Notes under the pieces: generated by a model
Database searches by the model: none
Told to the model about the DNA's origin: nothing
What the model saw: only the letters and a program-made list of their open reading frames with translations
Program-made: the position numbers and the translations under genes
In this document: positions 1 to 10,496 of the stretch, piece by piece
Layout: each line of letters opens with the position of its first letter
How positions within the stretch are numbered: the first letter of the stretch is position 1
From: Mesostigma viride
Lineage: Eukaryota > Streptophyta > Mesostigmatophyceae > Mesostigmatales > Mesostigmataceae
Assembly (NCBI GenBank): GCA_009746045.1
Contig: RPFO01000737.1
Location: forward strand, 1 to 46,574
Direction: 5' to 3'
DNA: 46,574 nucleotides

Positions 1-23
1 AGCTGGTCAACGCTCGGCTCCTC

Positions 24-399
24 ATGGCCACTTTTCATTCGATGGAGGGCCACTCGACCTACGCCCTGACGGTGGGCGTTGGTTACGCACCCCACTCCGA
101 CCACCCAGAACAAGACCGCAAGGACTTCTTTGCAGCGCTGGAGAACCTGGCGAACGGCATCCCTGGTCGCAACTACCTCGCTCTGCTGCTGGACGCCAAC
201 GCCACGCTACCACCGGGTACTGGCGGATGTCAGCACGCCCCCAACGGTACGGTCTCCAATGCCAACACCGAACTTTTTGCTGATTTGCTTACGACACTGC
301 GATTTGGTCCTGCCAACACCCGCTTTCCACATAGTCTCAGATGCTTTGGTCACACACACCTCGCCAACTGGCACTGAACGCTGCATTGACTTGTTGTAA
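24..399 (+). pseudogene. LINE-A endonuclease domain (EEP/APE type), C-terminal part
   Basis: The frame from 24 reads GVGYAPHSDHPEQDR, a spaced hydrophobic stretch, then LALLLDANAT, which matches the APE-like endonuclease that nicks target DNA for LINE insertion. At about 310-340 the homology moves to the frame of 79-399 (LVTHTSPTGTERCIDLL). A TAA at 397-399 then stops it. The following codons, still in that frame, read VIPLVRSDHRIV, the conserved SDH end of the EEP fold, so the true domain ran on across the stop. Seen: one frameshift and one nonsense codon. Inferred: inactive. Confidence 0.8.
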
Positions 400-2391
400 A
401 TGCGCAAGCGTCATCAAGGATCTGTACTAGCTGCTCGCTCGCATGTGATCCCCCTGGTGCGCTCCGATCATCGCATCGTCACCGCCCGCCCCGCATCCGC
501 CTGCGATTCCCCTCGCCCTTTCGTAAGCACGTGGCACCACCTGATTTGCGCACACTTCAGTTGCTCGAGAAATCTGACGACGCTCTGGAGGACTTCCCTG
601 AAAAACGCGCCCACAAGCGCGCCGCAGAGGCGTTCGTCGACGCGCTGGACATCCCGGCCAGCCACGCCCAGCTGTTCGCTGCCGGCCCGGCATCGGCCCT
701 TCGGCACCTCGCTGACAAGCTGCCCGCGGCCGGGGCCCTACTGCCCCCCCCGCCCGCCCCGCTTCACCAGCCTGCACCGGCTCCCCGCCGTCATCCAGGC
801 CCGGCAAGCCCTGCGCGACAACCGCGACCCCGCCCGCTACGCCCGCCTCAAAGCCGATTACCACTCGGCCATCCGGCAGGCGACCAAGGAGCAGGAGGAC
901 CTTCATGTCCGCGAGTACTTCGCCCACCTCAAGGACCAGCACGGCAAGTACGCCTGGACCCGCCTGCGCCACGCCCAACGGCCCGCCGGCGGCGCGCAGC
1001 CGGCGCCGCGGACGCTCTCTGGCTCACCGCAGCAGCAGCTCGACCAGTGGTATTCCTCCCAGTCCCGGCTGCTCGGCGCCCCCCGCCGCCTCGATCCGCC
1101 GCTTGGCCCTCTGGCGGCCGCACGCCTGGCAGTAGCACCGGCGGACGTCCCTGCGCCGCCCACGCCGCCCGCCGCTGAGCAGGACTACACGTACCCAGCC
1201 CTGACGGAACCCCTGGCCCACCCCAACGAGCTCCCGCCGTTCACCGAGCTCGAGCTGAGCACCGCCGCCAAGCAACTCCGCTTCTATGCTGCCGTTGGAC
1301 CTGACCAGCTCCCAGCCCCGGTGATTAAGCTGACGGCGCTCACGGGGTTCCTGCTTGACGTCTGCAACCGGATCCTGCTTGCCGACGCGCCGCCGATTCC
1401 TGAGTGGCAGCACAGCTACCGTATTATGCTGTACAAAAACAAAGGTTCCCCTGACGACCCCGCCAACTACAGAGGAGTCTGCATCCAGAGCGCCGCACTT
1501 AAGTTGTTCATGCGCATGATCCTCAACCGCCTTCGTTCTGCCCTCGACTGTCACCTTGGGGAAAGTCAAATGGGCTTCCGTCCTGGGCGCAACACCGTCA
1601 TGGCCATCTTCGTCGCGCGTCGCCTCTTCGAGGAAATCGCTCTCCTGCAACCTGGTGAGTTTCCCGCCATCCTGATCTTCGTCGACTTCATCAAGGCTTT
1701 TGATTCTGTCCTCTGGGACGCTCTGTGGGCTGTACTTGCTCGCGCTCGCGTCCCCACTCCCCTGATTACCGTCATCCGCACGCTGTATGAGGGGTCGACC
1801 ACTTCGGTGCGCACTCAACACGGCATTACCCCGCCCTGCCCACTGCAGACCGGCGTCTGGCAGGGTTGCGTCCTGTCGCCGTACCTGTTTATTATTGTGG
1901 TGGATTATGTTATGCGCCAGGCACGTGCTCGCTTTGCTAGCATTGCAGGCCGTGCCCCTGGCCTAGCGATCACGAACGAGCTTGGGGAAGGGGGGCCGAC
2001 TAACAAGCAGAATTTCCTAGCTGACCTCATTTATGCCGACGACATCACGCTCATCGAGAAGCCGGAGTCTGCCCAACTTTGGCTGGACTGCCTGGCGCTC
2101 GAGGCTCGGGCGGTTGGTCTAGAAATCAGCCCCAAAACGGAGGCCCTGGCCCTCGGCATGGCAGGGCCCCCACCCACACTCCGCCTCTTAGACGATGCCG
2201 AGGTCAACTACCCTACTTCAGGCCGCTTCAAGCTGCTCGGCAGTTGGCTTCCCGACTGCGAGGACGACATGACGACACGGATCGGCATGGCGTGGGCGCA
2301 CCTCCATGACCACCGCCGCTGGTGGAGCAACCCCGCCCTACCCGGATCGTCAAGCGTGACCTCTTCAAGGTCGTCATTCTGCCGATCCTGA
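400..2391 (+). pseudogene. LINE-A reverse transcriptase ORF
   Basis: 663 codons in the frame of the endonuclease tail. The first ~40 residues finish the EEP domain; the next ~200 are a Pro/Ala/Arg-rich linker. Reverse transcriptase begins near residue 280, with the motifs ASYR-like YRIMLYKNKG, MGFRPGRNTV, FVDFIKAFDSVLWDAL (motif A, catalytic Asp), GVWQGCVLSPYLF (motif B) and LADLIYADDITLIE (motif C, Y-A-D-D). Thumb homology continues to about 2330. It is then lost by a frameshift, and the last ~20 residues (SSSVTSSRSS) are out of frame. The enzyme would copy LINE RNA at the nicked target (target-primed reverse transcription). Confidence 0.85.
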
Positions 2392-2937
2392 CCTACGGCG
2401 CCGAGACGTGGACACTGATGCAGGAGCTGGAGCAACGACTCGACGGCGCCGTCACCAAGATGCTGCGCAAGGCCCTTAACATCCCCTTTGGTTCGCACAT
2501 TAGTAATGAGGATTTGTACGCTGATTTGCCCTATGTTTCCCACATTATTAGGCACAGGCGCCTGGGCCTAGCCGGGCACCTGGCCCGCACAAATCAGGTA
2601 GATACATCAGATAGACTAGCTGGCACCAAGCCCGCCCAGCCTGGGCGATATGTCCTCACCTGGCGTGCCCCCGGCCGCGCGCGGCATGCAGGGCCGCCAC
2701 CCGTGGACTTTTCGTGATAGACTCGGCATGGACATGTGCTACACTAGACGTGACGGGCTCACCCCCGGGCAGCCTCCTGGTTTGTCTGTAATATGGAGGC
2801 AGATGGTGCGCAAGGATAGATGGCAAGTAGTGATGAAGGAGACCACCCCCAAGCCTGTGGGGGCTCCGCGTGTGACCAAGTATGGCATTCATAGCGATTC
2901 GGGCCGCGGTGCCCACACCCCTGTAACTAGGACCTAG
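2322..2937 (+). pseudogene. LINE-A ORF2 C-terminal region, two frames
   Basis: From about 2335 the frame of 2322-2717 continues the LINE protein: KRDLFKVVILPILTYGAETW, then RHRRLGLAGHLARTNQVDT. This is a conserved block downstream of the RT in this group, also seen at 4518, 7800-8080 and 10870. At about 2690 homology moves again to the frame of 2650-2937 (RHPWTFRDRLGMDMC, LSVIWRQMVRKDRWQVV), ending at TAG 2935-2937. Two indels are therefore needed. Function of this region is unknown; the same order in other copies shows that it belongs to the element. Confidence 0.8.
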
Positions 2938-3014
2938 ATAGCTTATACCATCCATTCCATCCCATGTTCCGCTCCCACTGAGGGCTTATGCTCACGTGAC
3001 GCAGTCACGTGTCT

Positions 3015-3040
3015 ATTAATTAATTAATTAATTAATTAAT
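3015..3040 (+). repeat. LINE-A 3' tail, (ATTA)n
   Basis: Tandem ATTA units directly follow the CACGTGAC...GTCACGTG-like end of the element. Similar ATTA-type tails are found on the minus strand at 6564-6572 and 9491-9509. LINEs of several clades end in short tandem repeats instead of poly(A), and this is such a tail. Confidence 0.75.
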
Positions 3041-3930
3041 GAGCAAAGAAACCTAGACAGTGGCAGGTTTATATCTAGCTCAACGTAGCTCCTGCCACCT
3101 GGCCAAGAAAAACTGGCCAAAGTTTTGGCCACGACTGATCCGGATCAGGCCGCACCGGCCTCAAAAGGTATGTCACGTGAACCCATGCAATAACCTAGCT
3201 ATATAGCGGCTACCCTTTCATCTCACTATAAAGAAACTATGTTCAGAGAACCACGATAATTAATTATCCCCACGGATCTATGTTCTTAATAATTAAGTAA
3301 TTATACTGTCCATGTTCCCAAGAAAAGTCCTTATTTTAGGACCAGTTTGAATTAAAACATATACGTGCAAACATCAAATTTTGACCCTGGCATTTTTACC
3401 CATGACAGATAACACACTTTTTCAATTTCCTACAAATTAACCTGGGTTCAAATAATTACATTTAGTGCATGAATGGACCCTGCCCCATGGCAGGCCTCAA
3501 ACCGCAAATTTGGTCAAAATGGGAATTTAGGACCAATAGGACCAGTTAGTATCAACGCATTACCATGCTACACGTATCCATGCTACACGTATCCACACGG
3601 TCCCTTGAGCATCTTACAAACGCTAGGGGACCCTACGAGGCCTTGGGATGGCGGGGCAGCGTATAACAAGGCCATACCCTGCTGTGGCTGCCTCTATTAT
3701 ATATACGCGTGCTCACAGATGATGCAGGTAATGCAATAATATACTGTTTGTTGCTGAGGTTGCCCGGCTTGAACATGGCCCACCCCTTGCGGTAAACTTT
3801 CTCTAAGCATATGCCAAACCTTCTTTGACATCACGGACATGCTGGCCACCACCCAGCGATGAAAAACCATTGCATTTGCATTGCAACTAACACATGAATG
3901 CAGCCAAATCAAGTTACAAAACAACGTTGT
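3041..3930. other. Intergenic, no gene seen
   Basis: AT-rich non-coding sequence. It holds a double copy of a 15-mer (CATGCTACACGTATC) at about 3563-3592 and the phrase TTTAGGACC at several places. The ORF of 88 codons at 3473-3739 has repeat-derived composition (YTYPCYTYP) and no homology that I recognise, so it is not annotated as a gene. Confidence 0.5.
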
Positions 3931-4382
3931 GCTAACATGCAACGCTTTGTGAGCGAATTCAGGGTGCATGTAACACGTAAACCATACTGTATATACTGTC
4001 TGAGAACACCCCAAACGACTGCAGGCCATATGACCATGGTTTATAACTACTAACACATGAGTAAAACTGCTCTTACGCATGTGTGTTTTAGCTGCAGCGG
4101 ACGACAAAGATAGAGACGTAAGAAATTGTAGGACGTAAACCAACTAATAACATTCTTAATGGCTGCTAACATGCAACGCTTTGTGAGCGAATTCAGGGTG
4201 CATGTAACACGTAAACCATACTGTATATACTGTCTGAGAACACCCCAAACGACTGCAGGCCATATGACCATGGTTTATAACTAACACATTATTAGTAAAA
4301 CTGCTCTTACGCATGTGTGTTTTAGCTGCAGCGGACGACAAAGATAGAGACGTAAAAAATTGTAGGACGTAAACCAACTATG
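3931..4382. repeat. Tandem duplication, ~234-bp period
   Basis: The stretch starting GCTAACATGCAACGC at 3931 repeats at 4165 and can be followed for ~215 bp to the shared TAGGACGTAAACCAACTA. Differences are a few substitutions and a small indel near AACTACTAACACATG. Minus-strand ORFs in both units read YVLQFxTSLSLSSAAAKTHMRKSSF, but the duplicated ORFs have no recognisable domain, so I treat them as non-coding. Confidence 0.85.
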
Positions 4383-4513
4383 TGTGACAGTTATGTGCAC
4401 AGAGAGCGTCCCCTCTTTTTAGGCATAGCTGGCTGACTCAAAACACCACGACAGCGTTGCCAGTTACACTCATGATCTAAATCACCCCGGCACGTACCTG
4501 CTACTTACGTCGC

Positions 4514-5274
<761 letters not shown>

Positions 5275-5279
5275 GTCGC

Positions 5280-5930
5280 CTCATTCCAGATGGTTGCAAA
5301 AAAGTCGCTGAAATCCGCAGCGAGGTCAGCTTTCCGAGAGCAGAGTGCACCAAAACTGGCCAACCGGTTCGAAAATGATATAAGGCCACGCTTGCCGCTG
5401 CGTTCAACTAGGTCCAAGAAATACCGAAACTCCGAAAGTGAAGACCTATATGAGGTGCGCTCGCTGCCCAGCCTGAACGTCCCTAAAACATGGTCGGCAA
5501 TGGAAATCGGGCAAGAATATCACGGCCCAGGCGCTCCCATGTCAAAGACTCCGTTTCTAAACTCCAGACTATAATCAAAATCGTCCACAAAAATTTCCTG
5601 GCTTGATTCGCACCACCATTGCTAATACACTAAGATGTTTGTGCCAAAATCGACCCTCCGCGAGCAGGCGATCTGCGACCCATTTGTGTTGTGCCGCTGT
5701 GCTACAGCGCTACACATAAAAACTTGCGCAGAAAATTTTCACAGCCTTTAAGCATAACTAACAGCCTTTCGTTTTTGCTACTGGGCGCCCGAAATGATAA
5801 ACGCACGTGAAAACGCCGGCCACGATTGTCAGGTCGCCATATCCACCTCAGATCATTCCCGCACCCACTTTCTGCGCTCCAATGCAATGCGCACCCACCT
5901 GCTCCAAAATCGGTTATATTTTTGGTCGAG
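5280..5930. other. Unclassified unique-looking sequence; weak ORF 5290-5574
   Basis: Target-side flank of LINE-B. An ORF of 94 codons (5290-5574, plus) is Lys/Arg/Ser-rich with mixed composition (KSLKSAARSAF, NRFENDIRPRLPLRSTRSKKY). It lacks recognisable motifs and could be an exon or chance. The rest shows no gene, RNA or repeat that I can support. Confidence 0.3.
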
Positions 5931-6085
5931 GTACCTATGTACTTTCCCGCCAATATACCCGGTACCCGGGTACGGAATCCGGGTACCATGTGCCGGTACC
6001 ACGGGTCGGGTACATCATGCCGGGTACGGTCCACATGGGGTACGGTCCATATAGTGATCCCCCCCCCCCCCCCCCCCCCCGGTAC
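5930..6085. repeat. GGTACC-rich palindromic block plus 22-bp poly-C run
   Basis: Many overlapping copies of (C)CGGGTACC(G) in both orientations, ending in an unbroken run of 22 C at 6059-6080. The texture is like the interior of the MITE at 9913-10369, but no terminal inverted repeat or TSD could be found here, so it is only a possible relative. Confidence 0.5.
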
Positions 6086-6269
6086 CCAGAAAATTGGTCC
6101 CAAATTTATTAGGACAAAGTCCTAAATTAAGGACCGTGGGTGGCTAGACAATACAGTCTGGGCTACACAGGTGGGGGATGTAAACAGCCACCTTCTCTGG
6201 GTGCACGAGGTGCACCTGCACGGCACCACCATGATGTATCATACCCGAAGGCCTGGCATGGGGTGGAAG

Positions 6270-6543
6270 CTGATTAATGATTTAATTAATCAATAGATAC
6301 GTGACTGCGTCACGTGAGCATACGTCCTCAGTGGGAGGGGAGCATGGGATGGAATGGATGAGTTAAGCTATCTAGGTCCTAGTTACAGGGTTGTGGGCAC
6401 CACGGCCCGAATCGCTATGAATGCCATACGCGGTCACACGCGTAGCCCCCACAGACTTGGCGGTGGTCTGTGTCCTTCATCACTGCTTGCCATAATTCCT
6501 TGCGTAGCATTAGGAACATAACTCCGTTGGGAGTAGTATACGT
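6270..6543 (-). mobile_element. LINE-A 3' end, minus strand, with micro-insertion
   Basis: Reverse complement of the LINE-A 3' end: an ATTA-like start near 6270, then the CACGTGAC...GTCACGTG motif, then the C-terminal coding segment ending near 6487. At 6499-6543 it is broken by about 36 bp flanked by TTGCGTA on both sides. The insert contains AACATAACTCCGTTGGGAGT, which is also found beside the GAATT tail at about 8500-8525. This looks like a tiny insertion of a LINE terminus. Confidence 0.7.
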
Positions 6544-6563
6544 TGCGTACCATCTGCCTCCAT

Positions 6564-6612
6564 CAATTAATTAAGACACGTGACTGCGTCACGTGAGCAT
6601 AAGTCCTCAGTA
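6564..6612 (-). mobile_element. Ultra-short LINE-A insertion (49 bp) with 20-bp TSD
   Basis: The 20-mer starting TGCGTACCATCTG occurs at 6544-6563 and 6819-6838. Between the copies lies only the last ~49 bp of LINE-A (tail, CACGTGAC...GTCACGTG, CTTAT) in minus orientation, plus the SINE-like insert of 6613-6804. This is a dead-on-arrival LINE insertion into an older LINE-A copy whose coding part resumes at 6839. Confidence 0.72.
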
Positions 6613-6804
6613 TCAAGGAGACAACCAGCGCAGGCCAGAAATCGGGAGAATCCGGACCATGGTAGCTCGAGCCTGCCGTTATCTTGTCCGTGTGTTCGAG
6701 TCGTTCAGGATGATGAAGATGAATGGTGATGGAAATGTGTATCCTTGTGCATTGAAATTATGGCTGGCTTACGTGTAGAGCGACTAGATGACCTAGACGG
6801 TGGT
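6613..6804. mobile_element. SINE-like 192-bp insert with 14-bp TSD
   Basis: Flanked by the same 14-mer, ATAAGTCCTCAGTA, at 6599-6612 and 6805-6818. A second copy lies on the opposite strand at about 24175-24365. Read on the plus strand here, both copies keep an open frame (RRPEIGRIRTMVARACRY). The differences noted include synonymous AGG/AGA and GAA/GAG changes, so it may derive from coding sequence. It was probably mobilised by LINE machinery. No pol III promoter was recognised. Confidence 0.65.
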
Positions 6805-6838
6805 ATAAGTCCTCAGTATGCGTACCATCTGCCTCCAT

Positions 6839-6945
6839 ATGACAGAAAAACCAGGAGGCTGCCCGGGTGTGAGCCCGTCACGTCTAGGGTAGCACATGTC
6901 CATGCCGAGTCTATCACGAAAAGTCTACGGAAGCTGATTATATGG
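6839..6945 (-). pseudogene. LINE-A ORF2 C-terminal fragment, minus strand
   Basis: Continuation of the older minus-strand LINE-A copy after the nested insertions. The reverse complement encodes the TFRDRLGMDMC...LSVIWRQ region. It stops where LINE-C begins near 6950-6969, next to the phrase AGCTAGGGCATGGC that also occurs at about 8709. Confidence 0.7.
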
Positions 6946-6968
6946 CAAGGCAATAGCTAGGGCATGGC

Positions 6969-7957
6969 CTCTCATCCTGAACCGCCTGCGCACGGCCCTG
7001 GACGGTCACCTCAGCGAGACTCAGCACGGCTTCCGTTCAGGTCGCAACACAGTACAGGCGCTCTTCGCTACTCGCCGCCTGGTGGAGGAACTGCAACGCC
7101 TTCAGCCTGGTGAGTCCCCTTTGCACCTTGTGCTGGTGGACTTCATCAAAGCCTTCGATTCGGTTTTCTGGCCTGCGCTTTGGGACATCCTCGAGTTGTT
7201 CCGGATCCCCCCCCCCCTGATTGCTGTCATCCGCAACCTGTATGAAGGGTCCACCACTTCGGTGCGCACTTCTTACGGGACCACGCCCCCATGCCCTTTA
7301 CAGAAGGGTGTGTGGCAGGGCTGCGTGCTGTCGCCCTACCTGTTCATTATTGTTGTCGAATACGTAATGATTCAGGCGCGCAAGCGCTTTGCCCGCATCG
7401 TGGGCAGAGAAACAGGAGTGCAGGTTGCTAACAAATTCTGGCATGGCGGTGCGGACACGGAGATTCGGCTGGCAGACATCATCTACGCAGACGATACCAC
7501 CCTCTTCGAGGACACTGAGCACGTGCAGACATGGCTTGACTGCCTGGCTCTCGAGGCCCGTGCAGTGGGGCTGGAGGTCAGCAAGAAGACAGAGGCCCTG
7601 GCGGTTGGGCTCACCAACTCACCGCCGCCCCTCTATCTCCTAGACGGCTCTCGAGTCCTGTATCGGGACCGCGTTAAGCTTCTGGGCAGCCTGCTCCCCA
7701 GCTGCGAGGTTGATGTGGACCATCGCATCTCCCTCGCCTGGCACGCTTTACGCCAGTACCGGGCCCTGTGGCGCAAGCCCCTGGGCAAGATCGAGAAACA
7801 GGACCTGTTCAAGGTCCTCGTCCTTCCTGTTCTCACGTATGGAGCCGAGACGTGGACCCTCACCGCCGACCTGGCCCGCAAGCTGGACGGCGCGGTCACC
7901 AGCATGCTGCGTTCCATTTTCAGAGTACATAGGATATGCTGCTCATGTCCGCAATGA
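6969..7957 (+). pseudogene. LINE-C reverse transcriptase
   Basis: Open from at least 6969 in the frame of 7082-7957. It carries ETQHGFRSGRNTVQALF, LVDFIKAFDSVFWPALW (motif A), GVWQGCVLSPYLFIIVVEYV (motif B), LADIIYADDTTLFE (motif C, YADD) and the post-RT FKVLVLPVLTYGAETW. All RT catalytic Asp residues are present. The N-terminal fingers and the endonuclease are missing through 5' truncation. After SIFRVH near 7925 the frame is lost. It is about as close to LINE-A as two subfamilies would be. Confidence 0.88.
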
Positions 7958-8319
7958 GGACCTGTACAAGGGCATGCCCTATATCACCAGCTAGCACCAT
8001 TAAGCAACGACGCCTGCAGCTAGTAGGGCACCTAGCTCGCACCAACCAGGTAGACACCTCACGTGGCCCCCCCGCAGGACTGCGACCAGCCCAGCCTGGC
8101 CGGCACCTCCTGACGTGGGCTGGGCCCAGTGATGTTAGACGCCGCAAGGCCCGCACCTTCAAAGAACAGCTAGTAGAGGACATGGGGGGCCTAGGCCTCT
8201 CCGTGATTTGGAAGAAGATGATGGACAAGGCCAAGTGGGTCCAGGTCATAGAGGACAACGAGCCCCCCCCAGTGGGGAAGCGCCCGCGCGTGCAATCCCG
8301 TGGGAGGCACGCCAGATAG
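7925..8319 (+). pseudogene. LINE-C ORF2 C-terminal region, two frameshifts
   Basis: Homology runs for ~65 nt in frame 3 (IGYAAHVRNEDLYKGMPYIT). From about 7990 it runs in frame 1 (TIKQRRLQLVGHLARTNQVD, then GLGLSVIWKKMMDKAKWVQV) to TAG 8317-8319. It lines up with LINE-A 2500-2937 and LINE-B 4518-5030. Two indels separate it from the RT part. Confidence 0.8.
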
Positions 8320-8572
8320 CTCCCGGCCCTAGGGCAGCGTGCGGCTGCCTAGATAGATGTTGTAGTTAGAATGCTGTTAGATAGATGTAGTATGTAGCCA
8401 ATGTAGATAGATTAGACCGGTAGGACTGTTTGCACCCATCCATCCATCCATCGGGGTTAATGCTCCGTGACTCCCCAACGGGAATTGAATTGAATTGAAT
8501 TGTAACATAACTCCGTTGGGAGTATATGTAGCACATAGCCATTGAGAGGGGGCATATGGCCTATCATACATC

Positions 8573-8918
8573 CTAAGCTACTTCCTGCAAGGGTGGGGAT
8601 GTAAAGGACCCTTGCTCTAGGTGCACCAGGGCACTTGCATCCCCATGATCTTCAAGCTATGCCCAGCGAAGGGGGAGCCTGTCATGGGGGGGAAGATCAG
8701 CATAGCTATACAAAGAAGCTAGGGCATGGCGTCTCAGCAGAGAGTTACTCCCTGCATAGGCACAACAGAACTAAATAAAGCTAGGCATCATCTGGGGTGT
8801 GGCTCATCATAGGCACACATGTACATGATTAAGTAAAGCGCGTGGCTTAGCTGGGGATAGTGCCTCTAGGAGGCGTACATGTACATGGCCACGGTCTATC
8901 TATGCTACACTACTACTG
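8573..8918 (-). repeat. Non-coding dispersed repeat, probably LINE UTR
   Basis: 8725-8900 resembles 9511-9640 (TCTCAGCAGAGAGT, GCATCATCTGG, CATCATAGGCA(C/T)ACATGT). 8590-8720 resembles 6160-6280 and 6930-6970. It follows the ORF1 stop on the minus strand, so it may be inter-ORF or 3' UTR of that LINE. No ORF or RNA gene was seen. Confidence 0.5.
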
Positions 8919-9467
8919 CTATATTCCCCTAAGCTGGGGCGTCTGGAGTCGCTGGGGCCGCGGGGGGGGGGGGGTCGCCTGCCAGGGCTTATGGCCGACG
9001 TAGATGGCCGCCCCCTTCCAGTACACCGGCTGTCCCGCCTTGGTCTGCCGGAGCTGGAGGTAGGTCGGCCATAGCTCCCGTCGCCGTTGTTGCTGCGCCA
9101 GGGTCAAGTCGTCATCAAGGGTGAAGAGAGTCTTCTCGAGCCGCTTGCGGCGTCTGAGAAAAGAAATCTTGTCCGCCGGGGTCTTAAAGGTGAGAAGGAG
9201 CGGGGGCGGCCCTGCCTTACCCCGCGCGCGGGGAAGGCGGTGGGCGGCCAGCTCGATCTCACCGTTAAGGCCCATGCGACCAAGGATTTCTCTCTCAAAC
9301 GCACGCAAAAGCTTCTCGGAATTCTCACCTTCCTCCATCTTGAAGTTCTTGACAATGACGTTGAGGCTGCGCTTGGCGAGCTCGGCCTCCTCGCGGAGGT
9401 CAAGCGTCTGCCGTTGAAGCTGGGCTGCGACGGCGGAGGTGGTGGTGGTGGTATGTTGCTTAAGCAC
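8919..9467 (-). CDS. LINE ORF1-like nucleic-acid-binding protein
   Basis: 182 codons, starting at ATG 9465-9467. A His/Thr/Gln start leads into a helical segment (QTLDLREEAELAKRSLNVIV). Then comes an RRM-like region: LNVIVKNFKMEEGEN, GEIELAAHRLP, PPPLLLTFKTPADKISFL. A basic end with FTLDDDLTLAQQQ follows. This is the layout of L1-type ORF1 proteins, which coat LINE RNA: coiled coil, RRM (NVIVxNF and HRLG-like motifs), C-terminal domain. The motif LDDDLTLAQQQ recurs at about 24790-24825. The frame is intact, but no matching ORF2 follows on this strand. L1-type is an inference from layout, not from a search. Confidence 0.7.
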   Translation of the reverse strand: MLKQHTTTTTSAVAAQLQRQTLDLREEAELAKRSLNVIVKNFKMEEGENSEKLLRAFEREILGRMGLNGEIELAAHRLPRARGKAGPPPLLLTFKTPADKISFLRRRKRLEKTLFTLDDDLTLAQQQRRRELWPTYLQLRQTKAGQPVYWKGAAIYVGHKPWQATPPPPRPQRLQTPQLRGI

Positions 9468-9490
9468 ACCCCCAACGGGAGCACGAGTCT

Positions 9491-9509
9491 AATTAATTAA
9501 TTAATTAAT
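9491..9509 (-). repeat. (ATTA)n LINE tail
   Basis: Five TTAA-TTAA type units. On the minus strand they follow the 3' UTR-like 9511-9640 and precede the 5' end of the ORF1 unit, so they probably end the LINE-B copy at 9510-10495. Confidence 0.6.
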
Positions 9510-10495
9510 GGCCTCTCAGCAGAGAGTAGCTCTCTGCATGGGCAAAACAATTCTAACTACTTAATGATAATGCATCATCTGGTGTGGATCCCATCATAGG
9601 CATACATGTGCATGGCCACGTTGGCTAAGCCTCTAAGTCTGCATCATGCGGCCCCAACCCATTTAGTCTCTAGAGGGGGATATAATCCTCATCTGGGCTG
9701 TCCTCTACCGTAATGGCAGACGAGGCGGTACCTAGTGTAGCGGCTATCCTCAGGGGCAATAACCTCCACCTGTGGACCGTTCTACCCTGCATTCTAGCCA
9801 TGGGCCGCGGGGAGAAAACAGGAGAATGCCCCTCAGGAAGGTGCATGCTTATCGCAGACGGCAGCCCATTTCTCCCTGTCTTTCATGCGGGCACGGAGTA
9901 GTCAGAAGCCCTTAGGCTTGGGTCGGTTACCGGGGAGTAACCGAGGGGTTGATTACCGGAACCGGTTACCGGTAGTACCGATACGGGTAACGGACGGCCT
10001 CCCCGGTAACCGGTACCGAAGGCCATCCTCGGTAACCGAGGTACTCGGTTACCGTTACTTCGGCGCCGCGCCAACAGCCAGCCCGGCAAGGATTTCGTCA
10101 GAATTTCAGACAGCAACACGGTACCGGTAACCGGTAACCGATCGATGGTAATCGGTACCGGTAATCGATGGTAACGAGTACTACTAGCCTCTACTAGCAC
10201 ACTAGCACTGGACTTTTAGCCGGCCTTCACTGGTTCGGCATGGCTTTGGGCACCGGTACCGGTACCGGTACCGATTGCCTCGCCCGGTAACCAATACCGG
10301 TACCGGTAGCCGAGGGCAAGTACCGGTTCCGGTACCGATGGGCTAAAACCGGTAACCGACCCAACCCTAGAAGCCCTGCATCCCCATGCAATTGTGTCAC
10401 ATAGGTCCGGGTCGCGCCGCGTCGGTGCGAGGCGCGCGCAAGTTTGCCAGTGGGTTGCGACCGGACAAGGGGATCGACTCTGCCATAGGTGGAGG
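9510..10495 (-). mobile_element. LINE-B copy, minus strand, split by a MITE
   Basis: 9665-9905 is the reverse complement of LINE-B 4840-5064 (end of ORF2 plus GAGGATTACATCCC). 10378-10495 is the reverse complement of about 4725-4820 (QPTGKLARAxHRRGxTRTYVTQL). The two halves meet exactly at AGAAGCCCT, duplicated around the MITE at 9913-10369. ORF2 is interrupted by the MITE and by small indels. Confidence 0.82.
9913..10369. mobile_element. hAT-like MITE, 457 bp, 8-bp TSD
   Basis: Terminal inverted repeats of 21 bp, TAGG(c/g)TTGGGTCGGTTACCGG, at 9913-9933 and 10349-10369, with one mismatch. The 8-bp TSD GAAGCCCT lies at 9905-9912 and 10370-10377. The LINE-B copy at 4820 shows the unduplicated target (CAGAAGCCCTGCAT on its complement). 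An 8-bp TSD and a T/CAGGG-like terminus are hallmarks of the hAT superfamily. The interior is dense in GGTACCGGTAACC permutations, which are self-complementary. No transposase is encoded, so it needs one in trans. Confidence 0.85.
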
Positions 10496-10496
10496 G

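Larger units (their letters stand above)
1..3040 (+). mobile_element. LINE-A copy 1, truncated by window edge, decayed
   Basis: Non-LTR retrotransposon in sense orientation. In order it holds the end of an endonuclease/exonuclease/phosphatase (EEP) domain, a reverse transcriptase, a C-terminal region, a 3' untranslated region and an ATTA-repeat tail at 3015-3040. The 5' end lies left of the window. At least three frame changes and one stop break the ORF, so this is a dead copy. Parts of the same lineage recur at 6270-6490 (minus), 6839-6945 (minus), 10497-10818 and about 10867-11010. All share the 3' end with the CACGTGAC/GTCACGTG inverted motif just before the tail. Clade assignment beyond 'APE-type LINE' is not attempted. 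Confidence 0.9.
6969..8515 (+). mobile_element. LINE-C copy, 5'-truncated, GAATT tail
   Basis: Sense-orientation LINE beginning inside the RT (LILNRLRTALDGHLSE), followed by thumb, C-terminal region, 3' UTR and a tail of about four GAATT units near 8483-8502. The tail is bracketed by ACTCCCCAACGGGA and TCCGTTGGGAGT, which pair as an imperfect stem. I saw no clear TSD. Confidence 0.85.

Noticed and set aside
5930-6085. Second hAT-like MITE
   Set aside because: The GGTACC texture is similar, but no terminal inverted repeat or duplicated flank could be found.
9087-9500. Plus-strand ORF of 137 codons
   Set aside because: Antisense shadow of the LINE ORF1 at 8919-9467.
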